Positions 1-6,372 of a stretch of DNA of 6,372 nt are shown here, piece by piece. The notes below the pieces were generated by a model. The model was not told the origin of the DNA. It worked only from the letters and a program-made list of their open reading frames with translations, and did no database searches. How positions within the stretch are numbered: position 1 is the stretch's first letter; the number at the start of each line of letters is the position of its first letter. Source of the DNA: Melioribacteraceae bacterium (GTDB lineage: Bacteria > Bacteroidota > Ignavibacteria > Ignavibacteriales > Melioribacteraceae); assembly GCA_027858595.1 (NCBI GenBank), contig JAQICK010000237.1:1-6372 (forward strand), in the 5' to 3' direction. The translations under genes were made by a program, and so were the position numbers.

Positions 1-68
1 CATGTTTCTTGAACGACGTGGCAATCTTTAGCAGATTGCTTCTCCCGATAAATCGGGCTCGCAATGAC
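1..68. repeat. Palindromic interspersed repeat (GTCATTGCGAGC type), partial
   Basis: Read on the minus strand, the segment starts GTCATTGCGAGC (68 to 57), continues through a hairpin with arms CCCGAT (44-49) and ATCGGG (52-57), then AGCAATCT, a second hairpin with arms GCAATCT (21-27) and AGATTGC (33-39) around five bases, then GCCACGTCGTTC. From memory, this order (GTCATTGCGAG, AGCAATCT, AGATTGCCACGTCG) matches a short palindromic repeat scattered between genes in many bacterial genomes; I could not search for copies. The matching outer arm would lie near base 1 or beyond the window, so the copy may be cut or degenerate there. It begins 11 bases past the stop of the minus-strand gene at 80-2143. 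It could shape that transcript's 3' end, but no T-run follows the hairpins, so I do not call a terminator. Confidence 0.6.
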
Positions 69-79
69 TACTTTAAATT

Positions 80-2143
80 CTATTTCAATAATAACAATTT
101 TTTTGATGCAACAAAGCTACCAGCTTCAACTCTATAGAAATAAACACCACTTGAAAGATTTGTGGCATTAAATTCAACATTGTAAACACCAGCTGTTTGT
201 TCTCTATTTACTAGAGTTGCAATTTCACGTCCAAGCATATCGTAAACTTTTAACTTTACATTAGTAACTTCTGAAAGTGAGTATTGAATTACAGTAGTTG
301 GGTTAAAAGGATTTGGATAATTTTGCGATAATGAAAATACTTGTGGTATTTCAATATTCTCGTCTATATCTGTATATCCAACAAAGTCATCATTGTTTCT
401 AGGAACTAGCTTATAATTACCAAAAGAGTACCATAGTATACCTACTAATTCATCAAATGTAGAGGCATCTAGAATTCTAATTGGTTCATTTTCTAAAGCT
501 GCATCCCAGAAGTTATGGTAATCGTGAAGACCATCTTGTAACTCAACTCTTGTTCCAACACCTGTACCATCAGCAACTAACATTTCACCAAAGTTTGTAC
601 CACCAATATCGCCATCAGCGTTTTCGTCAACAACTGTGATATTTGTATAATTTATCAATACGCCTTCCATTGCTTCTGTTGGTAATCCACCAGTTCCTAT
701 GACTGCGGTTGCAATTTCTGTTACTTCTGGCGCGGGTACTCCACTTTCTAGAATAGTTAGATTAACACCCTCATCCAAATCACCTAATCTTGTAACACCA
801 AATATTTCATTTACAATACCTGTTACAGAAATTTTGTCATTTCTTTGAAGTGCTTCTGTTGCAGTACCGAATAGTTGTATCGCACTCCACTCACCAGAAC
901 CATTTTGGATATAAATTTGTCCACTAATATCAGATGTATCTGAAGTTACTACACCTTCTAATGTTACAGAATAATTATTATATCCACTAAATCCACTTGC
1001 AGAATATGTGAATTGAACATCTTGAATTGTTAAGTCTCTATTAAGCACGTGATAGAAATATTTACCATTAGTGGTATCATTTGGAGAAAATGATAAATTG
1101 CCCTCATTATCATATGCTTGAACAAAATATGATACAATTGCAGAATTATTAAGAGCTGGAATTGTACCAGTCCAAACAGAATCACTTGTTACCAGATCAA
1201 CTGGTGTTTGTCTTTCAGTATCAACATAATAAACAACTTGAGCAGAGACAACAGATCCATCAATATCCGTTACAACAGAACTAATATTTACACTTTCACC
1301 AAATTGAACTGTAGCTAAATCTCTCTCAACATTTGAAACATTAGGAGGGAAAACATCTCCATACACAACATCATCTTCAAAAATAGGGTTTATCATGAAC
1401 CATCCACCCTCAATATTAGTACGAGTTTCGATAAAACCTCTTATTCGTTCAATTTTTGTTCCAGGTAAAGGTTCTGGTATGCGTCTATAAAAATCAGCAT
1501 TTACACCTACAACTATTACTGAATTATTCTCATCAAATATCTTAAAAGAACCACCACCAATTGCTCCTGGTTCAGTTGCAGTTACATTTTGAAATTCAAC
1601 GTAAACACCTTCCCATTTTTCAGCAAGATAATTTGGATTTCCACTTCCTTTTTCAACTAACGAGTCTAAAGTTAAAACTACTGGTTGAGGACGTAATTGT
1701 TGTCCTATAATATCTGAAGCCTGAAAATCAATAGGAACTAACTGGGTTGAAGTGAAATATTCACTTACTGTAGTCTTAAATTTAATTATAAGTCCAGTAT
1801 CTAAAATTGAAAAAGCTTCCGCAAAACTACCATCGCGCACCATAACACCTGACCACGATCGATCATTTGGGTCTTGTAAATATATTGCAGGAGCTCCTGC
1901 ATGAAGAGTTCGTATACTATCTGGATTTGCACCTTCATATGGAGGACACATAACAACACCAGAGACAATAACTGTATCTCCACTAGTAACTAAAGCAGGA
2001 ACTGGTTCAGAATTACTTGCCCCAGCAGTTAATAGAGCATCATTTGTCTGAAACTGAATATCTTTAATAGATACTTCTGCATACTGTGCAAAAATATTGC
2101 TCGAAAAGAGTGCTATAATAAGTAGTAAATATACTTTTTTCAT
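80..2143 (-). CDS. Exported T9SS type A sorting domain protein with duplicated OB-like modules
   Basis: Predicted surface or secreted protein of 687 aa; no enzymatic role can be assigned. Residues 1-19 form a Sec signal peptide (KK, hydrophobic core, likely cleavage after IFA before Q20). Residues 22-263 and 371-590 look like two copies of one beta-rich module: SIKDIQF pairs with TIQDVQF, VIVSGVV with VTLEGVV, AIYLQDPNDRSWSGVMV with QIYIQNGSGEWSAIQLF, and EDDVVYGD with NDDFVGYTD. The modules resemble OB-fold-like domains of exported FCB proteins, but I cannot confirm the fold. Between them, 265-368 is Ig/FnIII-like (YFVQAYDNEGNLSFSP). Residues 604-687 are a canonical T9SS type A signal: QNYPNPFNPTT, LKVYDMLGREIATLV, SGVYFYRVEAG and a terminal KKLLLLK. 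The start is supported by AGGAAG five bases upstream. It lies 14 bases after the 693-aa gene and is probably its operon partner. The frame is intact from signal peptide to sorting signal. Confidence 0.9.
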   Translation of the reverse strand: MKKVYLLLIIALFSSNIFAQYAEVSIKDIQFQTNDALLTAGASNSEPVPALVTSGDTVIVSGVVMCPPYEGANPDSIRTLHAGAPAIYLQDPNDRSWSGVMVRDGSFAEAFSILDTGLIIKFKTTVSEYFTSTQLVPIDFQASDIIGQQLRPQPVVLTLDSLVEKGSGNPNYLAEKWEGVYVEFQNVTATEPGAIGGGSFKIFDENNSVIVVGVNADFYRRIPEPLPGTKIERIRGFIETRTNIEGGWFMINPIFEDDVVYGDVFPPNVSNVERDLATVQFGESVNISSVVTDIDGSVVSAQVVYYVDTERQTPVDLVTSDSVWTGTIPALNNSAIVSYFVQAYDNEGNLSFSPNDTTNGKYFYHVLNRDLTIQDVQFTYSASGFSGYNNYSVTLEGVVTSDTSDISGQIYIQNGSGEWSAIQLFGTATEALQRNDKISVTGIVNEIFGVTRLGDLDEGVNLTILESGVPAPEVTEIATAVIGTGGLPTEAMEGVLINYTNITVVDENADGDIGGTNFGEMLVADGTGVGTRVELQDGLHDYHNFWDAALENEPIRILDASTFDELVGILWYSFGNYKLVPRNNDDFVGYTDIDENIEIPQVFSLSQNYPNPFNPTTVIQYSLSEVTNVKLKVYDMLGREIATLVNREQTAGVYNVEFNATNLSSGVYFYRVEAGSFVASKKLLLLK

Positions 2144-2148
2144 TTTTT

Positions 2149-2154
2149 CTTCCT
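2149..2154 (-). promoter_or_regulatory. Shine-Dalgarno site of the 687-aa gene
   Basis: On the minus strand AGGAAG lies in the 14-base gap between the stop of the upstream gene and the ATG at 2143, five bases before the start codon. It fixes the start and shows that this second gene of the pair has its own ribosome entry site. The upstream gene's start has no comparable site. Confidence 0.6.
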
Positions 2155-2157
2155 ATT

Positions 2158-4239
2158 CTATTTTATAACTAAAAATTTTCCAACTTTAACATTATCGTTA
2201 CTTAAATCTTTAACACTAAATAAATATAATCCAGTGGCAATTGCTTGATCAAAATCACTTATTAAGTCCCAAGGCTCTTCTCCACCTGACATTTTCTGTT
2301 TGCCATCTGGTGCAAATGTTTCAAACCAACGTGTATTTGAGCCATTACTTTGGCTATTGTGATGTATTCGCTTAACAATATCTCCAGAAAGAGTATAAAT
2401 TGTAATATCACATTCTGCAGGTAGATTGAAGAAATATATTTTTCTTAATCTTTCAAAACCACCATCCCAAATAGCACTTCCATAATATGGATTTGGATAA
2501 ACGCCAATTTTTATATCTTCGTCACTCGTTGCTGGTGTTCCAGGCAAAACTCTATTAACGCCTGTAAGGGAACTTGATTCAAGAGAACCTAGATTGTTTT
2601 TAACATCTCCTTCATCAAATGCTGTAACAGAATATAAATACTGCCAACCATTAAGTAGATTTTCAAATTCATATTTGTATCTATAAACTATAGAATCATC
2701 TGGAAATGTTTTAGGTTCATCCATTCTTACAAAGTCAAAACCAGTACCGTAGCCAATATCATTGCCGAGACTATCAAATTCTGCAGCAAGCGTTAATGAC
2801 TTTGAAATATCTTGCGAGGAGGTTAAATCGAAACCAACATTTGTTCTGTAAATTCTGTAACCTTCAAAATCTTTTATTCCACTAATTGGGTCAACAGAAT
2901 TTTCTGAACGATCATCCCAATATATTGTTACTTTTTCACTCTCTGGAACAACTTTAATACTTGGTGATAATGGTGGTGCAGGTAAAATATAGCGTGTAAT
3001 TTCTCCATCACCGTCAAGGTCTTCACCTATATCTAGAATATTATTACCATTTCTATCTTCGCCATTATAGGCTCTAATAGCCCAACCAGCGTTATTATAT
3101 AAATTTGTTTTTTGAACATCTGTATCTAATGCAGGATCATCAAAACCACTTTTTTTAGCTGCAACATATGCATAAACAACATTTATTGAATCACCAGGAG
3201 CAATTGAAGTATAAGGACCAGCAGATATTAACATTGAACGATTACTTCTCAATCTGATATCCGCTGCAATTGCATTATTTAATAAAATACCATCTGCAAA
3301 TTCACCATTCATTTTTTTATACCGTTGCGGATCGTTTTGTGGGGCAAAATATTTTGGGTCAGTCGTATTTCTAAACTGCCATGTTACAAAGTGAGCTGTA
3401 TCTTGAAGAATTGAAGAACCAAGAAATTGAATTCCAATATAAGAATCAGTAAATCCAACATCTCCTGTAGCATCAAATTCGTATGCAATATTTAATGAAT
3501 CGTTGTAACCGTTTCCACCTTTATCAAAAAATGGAGAGCCTGTACGTGGAGAAGTAATATTTGTATTACGAACAACGGTATCATTCCATAATCCGACATA
3601 AACAGAATCTATATACTTATCAGATGTATTCATAATCCAATAATTAAAAATCACAAAGAAATCTGCAAATGGATAATTCCAAGCATAGCATTCTTGCCTA
3701 ATTACAACTCCAAGAGGACTATGATCAACAATTGGTTCCCCATTACTAAGAGTTCTGTTGGAATCAGTAAAGTTCATATATAAATCTTGATGAGAAATTG
3801 CTGAAGGAGAGAAAAACTTAGAGTCAATTAAGGATGATCTTTCTTTTACTAACGATGTAGCACCATTTGTATATTCAAAACCACCACCACGAGTACTAAC
3901 AGACGAAGCATCAACAGCACCAGTTGAAACAAAAGGACCAATTCTGCCAGAACCATTTTCGTTGTTACTTATATATCCACCAATCCAAAGACCACCATCA
4001 AAGATGTGTTCAATACCACTTCCAATTGGATACTCGCAATTTGGTTGTTGTGGCCAAAGACCAAAACCATGACCGATGGTTCCAAAGTTAGTTACAGTAA
4101 TTCCAATATTACCAACATTAGTATAATGCGAATTATCGTCCTTTAAAATCTTGTTTAATCTTGAGGTTCTATCATCATGATCTGATGTAAAAGAGATGAG
4201 TAAAATAGCAGTAAGTAAAATTAGTAAATTATTTTTCAT
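2158..4239 (-). CDS. Exported protein with Ca-loop, FnIII-like region and T9SS-type C-terminal domain
   Basis: 693-aa predicted extracellular protein of unknown function. Residues 1-19 (MKNN plus a hydrophobic stretch to FTS) are a signal peptide. Residues 35-390 are a large, probably beta-rich region rich in Gly, Asn and aromatic residues, with no motif I can name. Residues 395-417 contain two calcium-loop-like motifs: an EF-hand-like loop from D395 to E406 (D, N, N, D, E at positions 1, 3, 5, 9, 12) and then DLDGDGEI (407-414). About 421-565 is fibronectin-III-like (VTIYWDDRS, FEGYRIYRTNVG, WQYLYSVTAFDEG). Residues 575-693 form a beta-sandwich C-terminal domain: IGVYPNPYYGSAIWDGG, IYFFNLPAECDITIYTLSGD, GLYLFSVKD, and GKFLVIK at the end. 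This YPNPY form is a known variant on Ignavibacteria exported proteins and probably works as a T9SS signal or anchor. No good Shine-Dalgarno precedes the ATG at 4239, but the signal peptide begins there. First gene of the minus-strand pair. Confidence 0.88.
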   Translation of the reverse strand: MKNNLLILLTAILLISFTSDHDDRTSRLNKILKDDNSHYTNVGNIGITVTNFGTIGHGFGLWPQQPNCEYPIGSGIEHIFDGGLWIGGYISNNENGSGRIGPFVSTGAVDASSVSTRGGGFEYTNGATSLVKERSSLIDSKFFSPSAISHQDLYMNFTDSNRTLSNGEPIVDHSPLGVVIRQECYAWNYPFADFFVIFNYWIMNTSDKYIDSVYVGLWNDTVVRNTNITSPRTGSPFFDKGGNGYNDSLNIAYEFDATGDVGFTDSYIGIQFLGSSILQDTAHFVTWQFRNTTDPKYFAPQNDPQRYKKMNGEFADGILLNNAIAADIRLRSNRSMLISAGPYTSIAPGDSINVVYAYVAAKKSGFDDPALDTDVQKTNLYNNAGWAIRAYNGEDRNGNNILDIGEDLDGDGEITRYILPAPPLSPSIKVVPESEKVTIYWDDRSENSVDPISGIKDFEGYRIYRTNVGFDLTSSQDISKSLTLAAEFDSLGNDIGYGTGFDFVRMDEPKTFPDDSIVYRYKYEFENLLNGWQYLYSVTAFDEGDVKNNLGSLESSSLTGVNRVLPGTPATSDEDIKIGVYPNPYYGSAIWDGGFERLRKIYFFNLPAECDITIYTLSGDIVKRIHHNSQSNGSNTRWFETFAPDGKQKMSGGEEPWDLISDFDQAIATGLYLFSVKDLSNDNVKVGKFLVIK

Positions 4240-4271
4240 CGAGTATCTATATAAGTAAAATCAGTTATTCT

Positions 4272-4301
4272 GTATTATTTAAGTTATAAACACCTTATCA
4301 A
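4272..4301 (-). promoter_or_regulatory. Possible sigma70-like promoter for the minus-strand gene pair
   Basis: Reading the minus strand, TTGATA (4301-4296) is followed after 18 bases by TAATAC (4277-4272), or after 17 bases by ATAATA. The -10-like box lies 32 bases before the ATG at 4239, a sensible leader length. The -35 match is good and the -10 match moderate. In such AT-rich DNA these matches arise easily, and some Bacteroidota use a different promoter consensus, so this is only a candidate. Confidence 0.3.
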
Positions 4302-4341
4302 AAAGGGTTCCTAAGTTAGAAAATGTTTTGGTAAAATGCTA

Positions 4342-4369
4342 AAAAAAATAGAACTAATAATATTTTTTT
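4342..4369. repeat. A/T-only inverted repeat between the divergent genes
   Basis: AAAAAAATA (4342-4350) is complementary to TATTTTTTT (4361-4369) across a 10-base loop, a perfect 9-bp stem made only of A and T. It lies between the two candidate promoters. It could act as a bent or UP-element-like A-tract region for either promoter, or be a by-product of high AT content. With no G or C in the stem, it is unlikely to be a functional RNA terminator hairpin. Confidence 0.3.
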
Positions 4370-4382
4370 AATATCACTTTAT

Positions 4383-4410
4383 TTGCGACTTTTTTGTAGG
4401 AAATTATTAA
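4383..4410 (+). promoter_or_regulatory. Possible sigma70-like promoter for the antiporter gene
   Basis: TTGCGA (4383-4388) and TATTAA (4405-4410) are separated by 16 bases, with the -10-like box ending 41 bases before the ATG at 4452. Both boxes are moderate matches in AT-rich DNA, so this is a candidate only. No strong Shine-Dalgarno follows it before the start codon. Confidence 0.28.
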
Positions 4411-4451
4411 CTTGATATCTCATTGAATTCTCACAAATCAAGATTACACAT

Positions 4452-5936
4452 ATGGATCATTACAGTTATCTCTCCTTACTCCCACCTCTAATAGCAATAT
4501 TTCTTGCAATAAAAACCAAACAAGTTTATGTTTCTCTTTTTTTTGGTATCTGGCTTGGCTGGGTAATAATAAATGATTTTAATCCATTAACTGGAACCAT
4601 TGCTTCTATACAAGCACTAGTTGATGTCTTTAAGGATAGTGGAAATACAAAAACAATAATGTTTAGTTCACTTGTTGGAGCATTGATAGTTTTCATTCAA
4701 CACTCTGGCGGTGTTGAGGGGTTTATAAAAAACATAAATAAACTTGTTGATAGATTAGAAGAGAAAAAAGCTGGTAATTCAAGGGTTGTTGTGCAAGTAT
4801 TAGCTTGGATTACTGGAGTTCTAATTTTTGTTGAATCAAGTATTAACGTGTTAACTGTTGGTGCAATCTTTCGTCCTATCTTTGACAAGATGAAAATACC
4901 TCGCGAAAAGTTAGCTTACATTGCTGATTCTATCTCAGCACCGACTTGTATTTTAATTCCATTAAATGCATGGGGTGCTTATATAATGGGCTTAATAGCA
5001 GCACAAGGATTTGAAAATCCTTTTGGAGTAATGCTCAAAGCCTTTCCTTTTAACTTTTATCCTATGATAGCATTGGCATTGGTTCTATTTATCATTCTTT
5101 CAAAAAAAGATTTTGGGCCAATGAAAAAAGCTGAAAAACGAACTAGAGAAACGGGGAAGCTACTTAATGATGGTGCAACTCCTATGATATCAACAGATAT
5201 TATTTCACTTGAAACAAAAAGTGGCGTTGAACCACGTGGCCGTAATATGCTTATTCCTATTGCAACTATGGTTGGAATGATGCCTTTAATGCTTGTCTTT
5301 ACTGGATGGTCAAGTGTTCCAAACATTTCTGAGCTACCATTTTATCTACAAATATTTGAAGCTATTGGCAAAGGTTCAGGCTCAACTTCTGTGCTTTACT
5401 CTGTTTTAATATCAATTACTGTAGCTACAATTCTTTATACCTCGCAAAAGATATTTACTTTTAAAGAAACATTCGATTTAGTTATGAAAGGGATAAGTGG
5501 ACTAATTCCCTTGGCATTACTAATGATGCTTGCTTTTGCAATTGGAAATGTTACTAGAGAACTTGGAACAGGATTGTATGTTGCAGAGATTTCAAAAGTT
5601 TGGATTTCGCCCAGCTTTGTTCCAGCAGTAGTATATGTAGTTGCAGGTTTTATAGCATTTTCAACAGGAACATCTTGGGGAACTTTTGCTATTATGATTC
5701 CTATTGGAGTGCCTATGGCTATGGGACTTGATGCAAATGTTTATCTAACTATTGCAGCAGCACTTGGTGGTGGGGTTTTTGGTGACCACTGCTCCCCTAT
5801 TTCTGATACAACAATAATTTCTTCAATGGCTTCTGCATGTGATCATATTGATCATGTTAAAACACAACTGCCCTATGCTTTGTTTGGTGGAATAATTACA
5901 ACGTTTATTTATGTTGTTCTTGGGTTTGTTATGTAA
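4452..5936 (+). CDS. NhaC-family Na+/H+ antiporter
   Basis: Inner-membrane secondary transporter, 494 aa, of the NhaC family (COG1757, ion transporter superfamily). It probably exchanges Na+ for H+ in sodium and pH homeostasis. About eleven to twelve hydrophobic segments are visible (roughly 8-40, 68-86, 112-140, 160-184, 200-217, 264-284, 314-330, 345-365, 388-403, 408-425, 428-445, 473-492). Family signatures are intact: FVESSINVLTVGAIFRP (126-142), DSISAPTCILIPLNAWGAY (159-177), STGTSWGTFAIMIPIG (404-419) and GGGVFGDHCSPISDTTIISS (439-458), followed by ACDHIDHVKTQLPYAL. A charged, hydrophilic loop (218-263) separates the halves. The length is normal for the family. The ATG at 4452 fits the start of the first membrane segment, although no clear Shine-Dalgarno precedes it. 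It is transcribed away from the exported-protein pair and has no partner gene here. Some relatives exchange organic anions or amino acids (for example malate/lactate antiport by MleN), so the substrate is inferred and no gene symbol is given. Confidence 0.93.
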   Translation: MDHYSYLSLLPPLIAIFLAIKTKQVYVSLFFGIWLGWVIINDFNPLTGTIASIQALVDVFKDSGNTKTIMFSSLVGALIVFIQHSGGVEGFIKNINKLVDRLEEKKAGNSRVVVQVLAWITGVLIFVESSINVLTVGAIFRPIFDKMKIPREKLAYIADSISAPTCILIPLNAWGAYIMGLIAAQGFENPFGVMLKAFPFNFYPMIALALVLFIILSKKDFGPMKKAEKRTRETGKLLNDGATPMISTDIISLETKSGVEPRGRNMLIPIATMVGMMPLMLVFTGWSSVPNISELPFYLQIFEAIGKGSGSTSVLYSVLISITVATILYTSQKIFTFKETFDLVMKGISGLIPLALLMMLAFAIGNVTRELGTGLYVAEISKVWISPSFVPAVVYVVAGFIAFSTGTSWGTFAIMIPIGVPMAMGLDANVYLTIAAALGGGVFGDHCSPISDTTIISSMASACDHIDHVKTQLPYALFGGIITTFIYVVLGFVM

Positions 5937-5960
5937 GGAAATTAAAAATTAATTGATAGT

Positions 5961-6000
5961 AACTCCCTTCTCTTTTTAAGAGAAGGGTTGGGGATGAGTT
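5961..6000. repeat. 40-bp palindromic element, copy 1
   Basis: A perfect 10-bp stem, CCCTTCTCTT (5965-5974) and AAGAGAAGGG (5978-5987), closes a TTT loop. The element ends are also inverted: AACTC at 5961-5965 and GAGTT at 5996-6000. It lies 24 bases after the antiporter stop codon. No T-run follows the stem on the plus strand, so it is not a classical terminator, though it may stabilise the transcript's 3' end. Its reverse complement resembles the element at 6071-6110 (about 29 of 40 positions by hand count, with TCTCTTAAAAAG identical), so the two are probably members of one repeat family in opposite orientation. Confidence 0.7.
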
Positions 6001-6070
6001 TATAAATTATAAGGTGAATAAAAAAGATAGCACTGAAACAATTTTTCAATTTTCATTCAATGTTTATTGG

Positions 6071-6110
6071 AACTCTCCCTAAATCCCTCTCTTAAAAAGC
6101 GAGGGACTTT
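6071..6110. repeat. 40-bp palindromic element, copy 2 (inverted relative to copy 1)
   Basis: The stem TCCCTCTCTT (6084-6093) and AAGCGAGGGA (6097-6106) has one mismatched pair and an AAA loop. The element begins with AACTC like the reverse complement of copy 1, but its other end is ACTTT rather than AGTT, so it is the more diverged copy. On the plus strand the stem is followed, after one base, by five T (6108-6112), so it could work as a weak intrinsic terminator. The DUF559 remnant starts only 24 bases beyond that T-run, leaving little room for a separate promoter. The hairpin may therefore sit in that gene's leader. Bases 6001-6070 between the copies hold no open reading frame or motif I recognise. 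Confidence 0.62.
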
Positions 6111-6125
6111 TTGATTGTTAATTTT

Positions 6126-6130
6126 AGGAA
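6126..6130 (+). promoter_or_regulatory. Shine-Dalgarno site of the DUF559 remnant
   Basis: AGGAA lies six bases before the ATG at 6137, an ideal position. It supports this start codon and suggests that the gene was once expressed or still is. Confidence 0.55.
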
Positions 6131-6136
6131 TTTCTT

Positions 6137-6343
6137 ATGAGTGTTATTTCTAGTAAGTTAAAAACCATAGCTAAAGAATTGTGTCGAGAATTACGTAAAA
6201 ACGCAACAAATTCTGAAAGAATTATTTGGGATATAGTTAGAAATAGAAAACTGAATAACAGAAAATTTTACAGGCAATATCCAATATTTTATGATTTAAA
6301 TGGCACTACTGGGAAGTTTGTGAAAGAGATAAAAATAATTTAA
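6137..6343 (+). pseudogene. Truncated DUF559 (Vsr-like) endonuclease gene
   Basis: The 68-aa frame has the clear N-terminal half of a DUF559 protein: AKELCRELRKNATNSERIIW (residues 12-31), then VRNRKLNNRKFYRQYPIFYD (34-53) and LNGTTGKFV (54-62). Intact members are about 110-130 aa and continue with a segment like ADFYC...LVIEIDGxxH, which carries the acidic residues of a nuclease fold related to restriction and very-short-patch-repair enzymes. Here the frame instead reads KEIKII and stops, so the catalytic half is missing. From 6316 to the window edge another frame reads VCERDKNNLSLVMNDKTLY, which faintly recalls the missing part and suggests a frameshifting deletion near 6319. The ATG is backed by AGGAA six bases upstream. 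Two inverted palindromic elements lie just upstream. The N-terminal family match is secure; calling it dead is an inference, because assembly error or a short functional form is not excluded. Confidence 0.72.
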
Positions 6344-6372
6344 GTTTAGTAATGAATGATAAAACACTATAC

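Noticed and set aside
1801..1983. 60-aa minus-strand open frame
   Set aside because: It lies wholly inside the 687-aa gene in another frame, has no recognisable domain and no sign of its own translation start.
4240..4451. Riboswitch or small RNA in the divergent intergenic region
   Set aside because: No conserved GC-containing stems or known aptamer motifs are visible; the region is almost pure A/T with only a low-complexity inverted repeat.
4697..4888. 63-aa minus-strand open frame
   Set aside because: It is antisense to the antiporter's conserved membrane region and is explained by the codon pattern of that gene.
5057..5326. 89-aa minus-strand open frame
   Set aside because: It is antisense to the antiporter's hydrophilic loop and following membrane segment, with no family resemblance.
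5965..5987. Strong hairpin after the antiporter gene as an intrinsic terminator
   Set aside because: The 10-bp stem is good, but on the plus strand it is followed by TTGGGGATGAG and not a T-run, and the same structure recurs as a repeat element.
5961..6110. Possible CRISPR array or single transposon formed by the two similar elements
   Set aside because: There are only two copies, in opposite orientation and diverged, with no further units, no cas genes and no transposase. An inverted pair of small palindromic repeats is the simpler reading.

Overview
This AT-rich window most likely comes from a member of the Ignavibacteria or a close relative in the Bacteroidota/Chlorobiota (FCB) group. The best evidence is the end of the first gene: its protein carries the QNYPNPFNPTT...GxYFYxVxxG...K(K)LLLLK tail, the type A C-terminal signal used by the type IX secretion system (T9SS). 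That version of the motif is typical of Ignavibacteria, though related FCB phyla also use it. No ribosomal or other strong taxonomic marker is present, so the assignment is an inference.

Layout. Bases 1-68 hold part of a palindromic interspersed repeat ending in GTCATTGCGAGC (minus-strand reading). Bases 80-4239 hold two minus-strand genes in tandem, separated by 14 bases and probably cotranscribed. The upstream one (2158-4239) encodes a 693-aa exported protein with calcium-loop and fibronectin-III-like segments and a YPNPY-type C-terminal domain. The downstream one (80-2143) encodes a 687-aa exported protein with an internal duplication around an Ig-like domain and a canonical T9SS tail. Both look like cargo exported by the Sec pathway and then T9SS to the cell surface or medium. 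Bases 4240-4451 are a divergent intergenic region with one plausible sigma70-like promoter in each direction. On the plus strand, 4452-5936 encodes a 494-aa NhaC-family Na+/H+ antiporter with the family's signature motifs intact.

Bases 5937-6136 contain no gene. They hold two related 40-bp palindromic elements facing each other about 70 bases apart. Immediately after them (6137-6343) is a broken gene for a small DUF559 (Vsr-like) nuclease: the N-terminal half is clear, but the frame closes before the catalytic half. Another frame running to the window edge may keep remnants of the missing part.

The genes do not form one pathway: the window is a surface-protein operon, a housekeeping-type ion transporter, and a small patch of repeat-rich, decaying mobile-looking DNA. 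I found no convincing new multi-gene system. The most interesting leads are the palindromic pair beside the DUF559 remnant and the duplicated architecture of the 687-aa protein.
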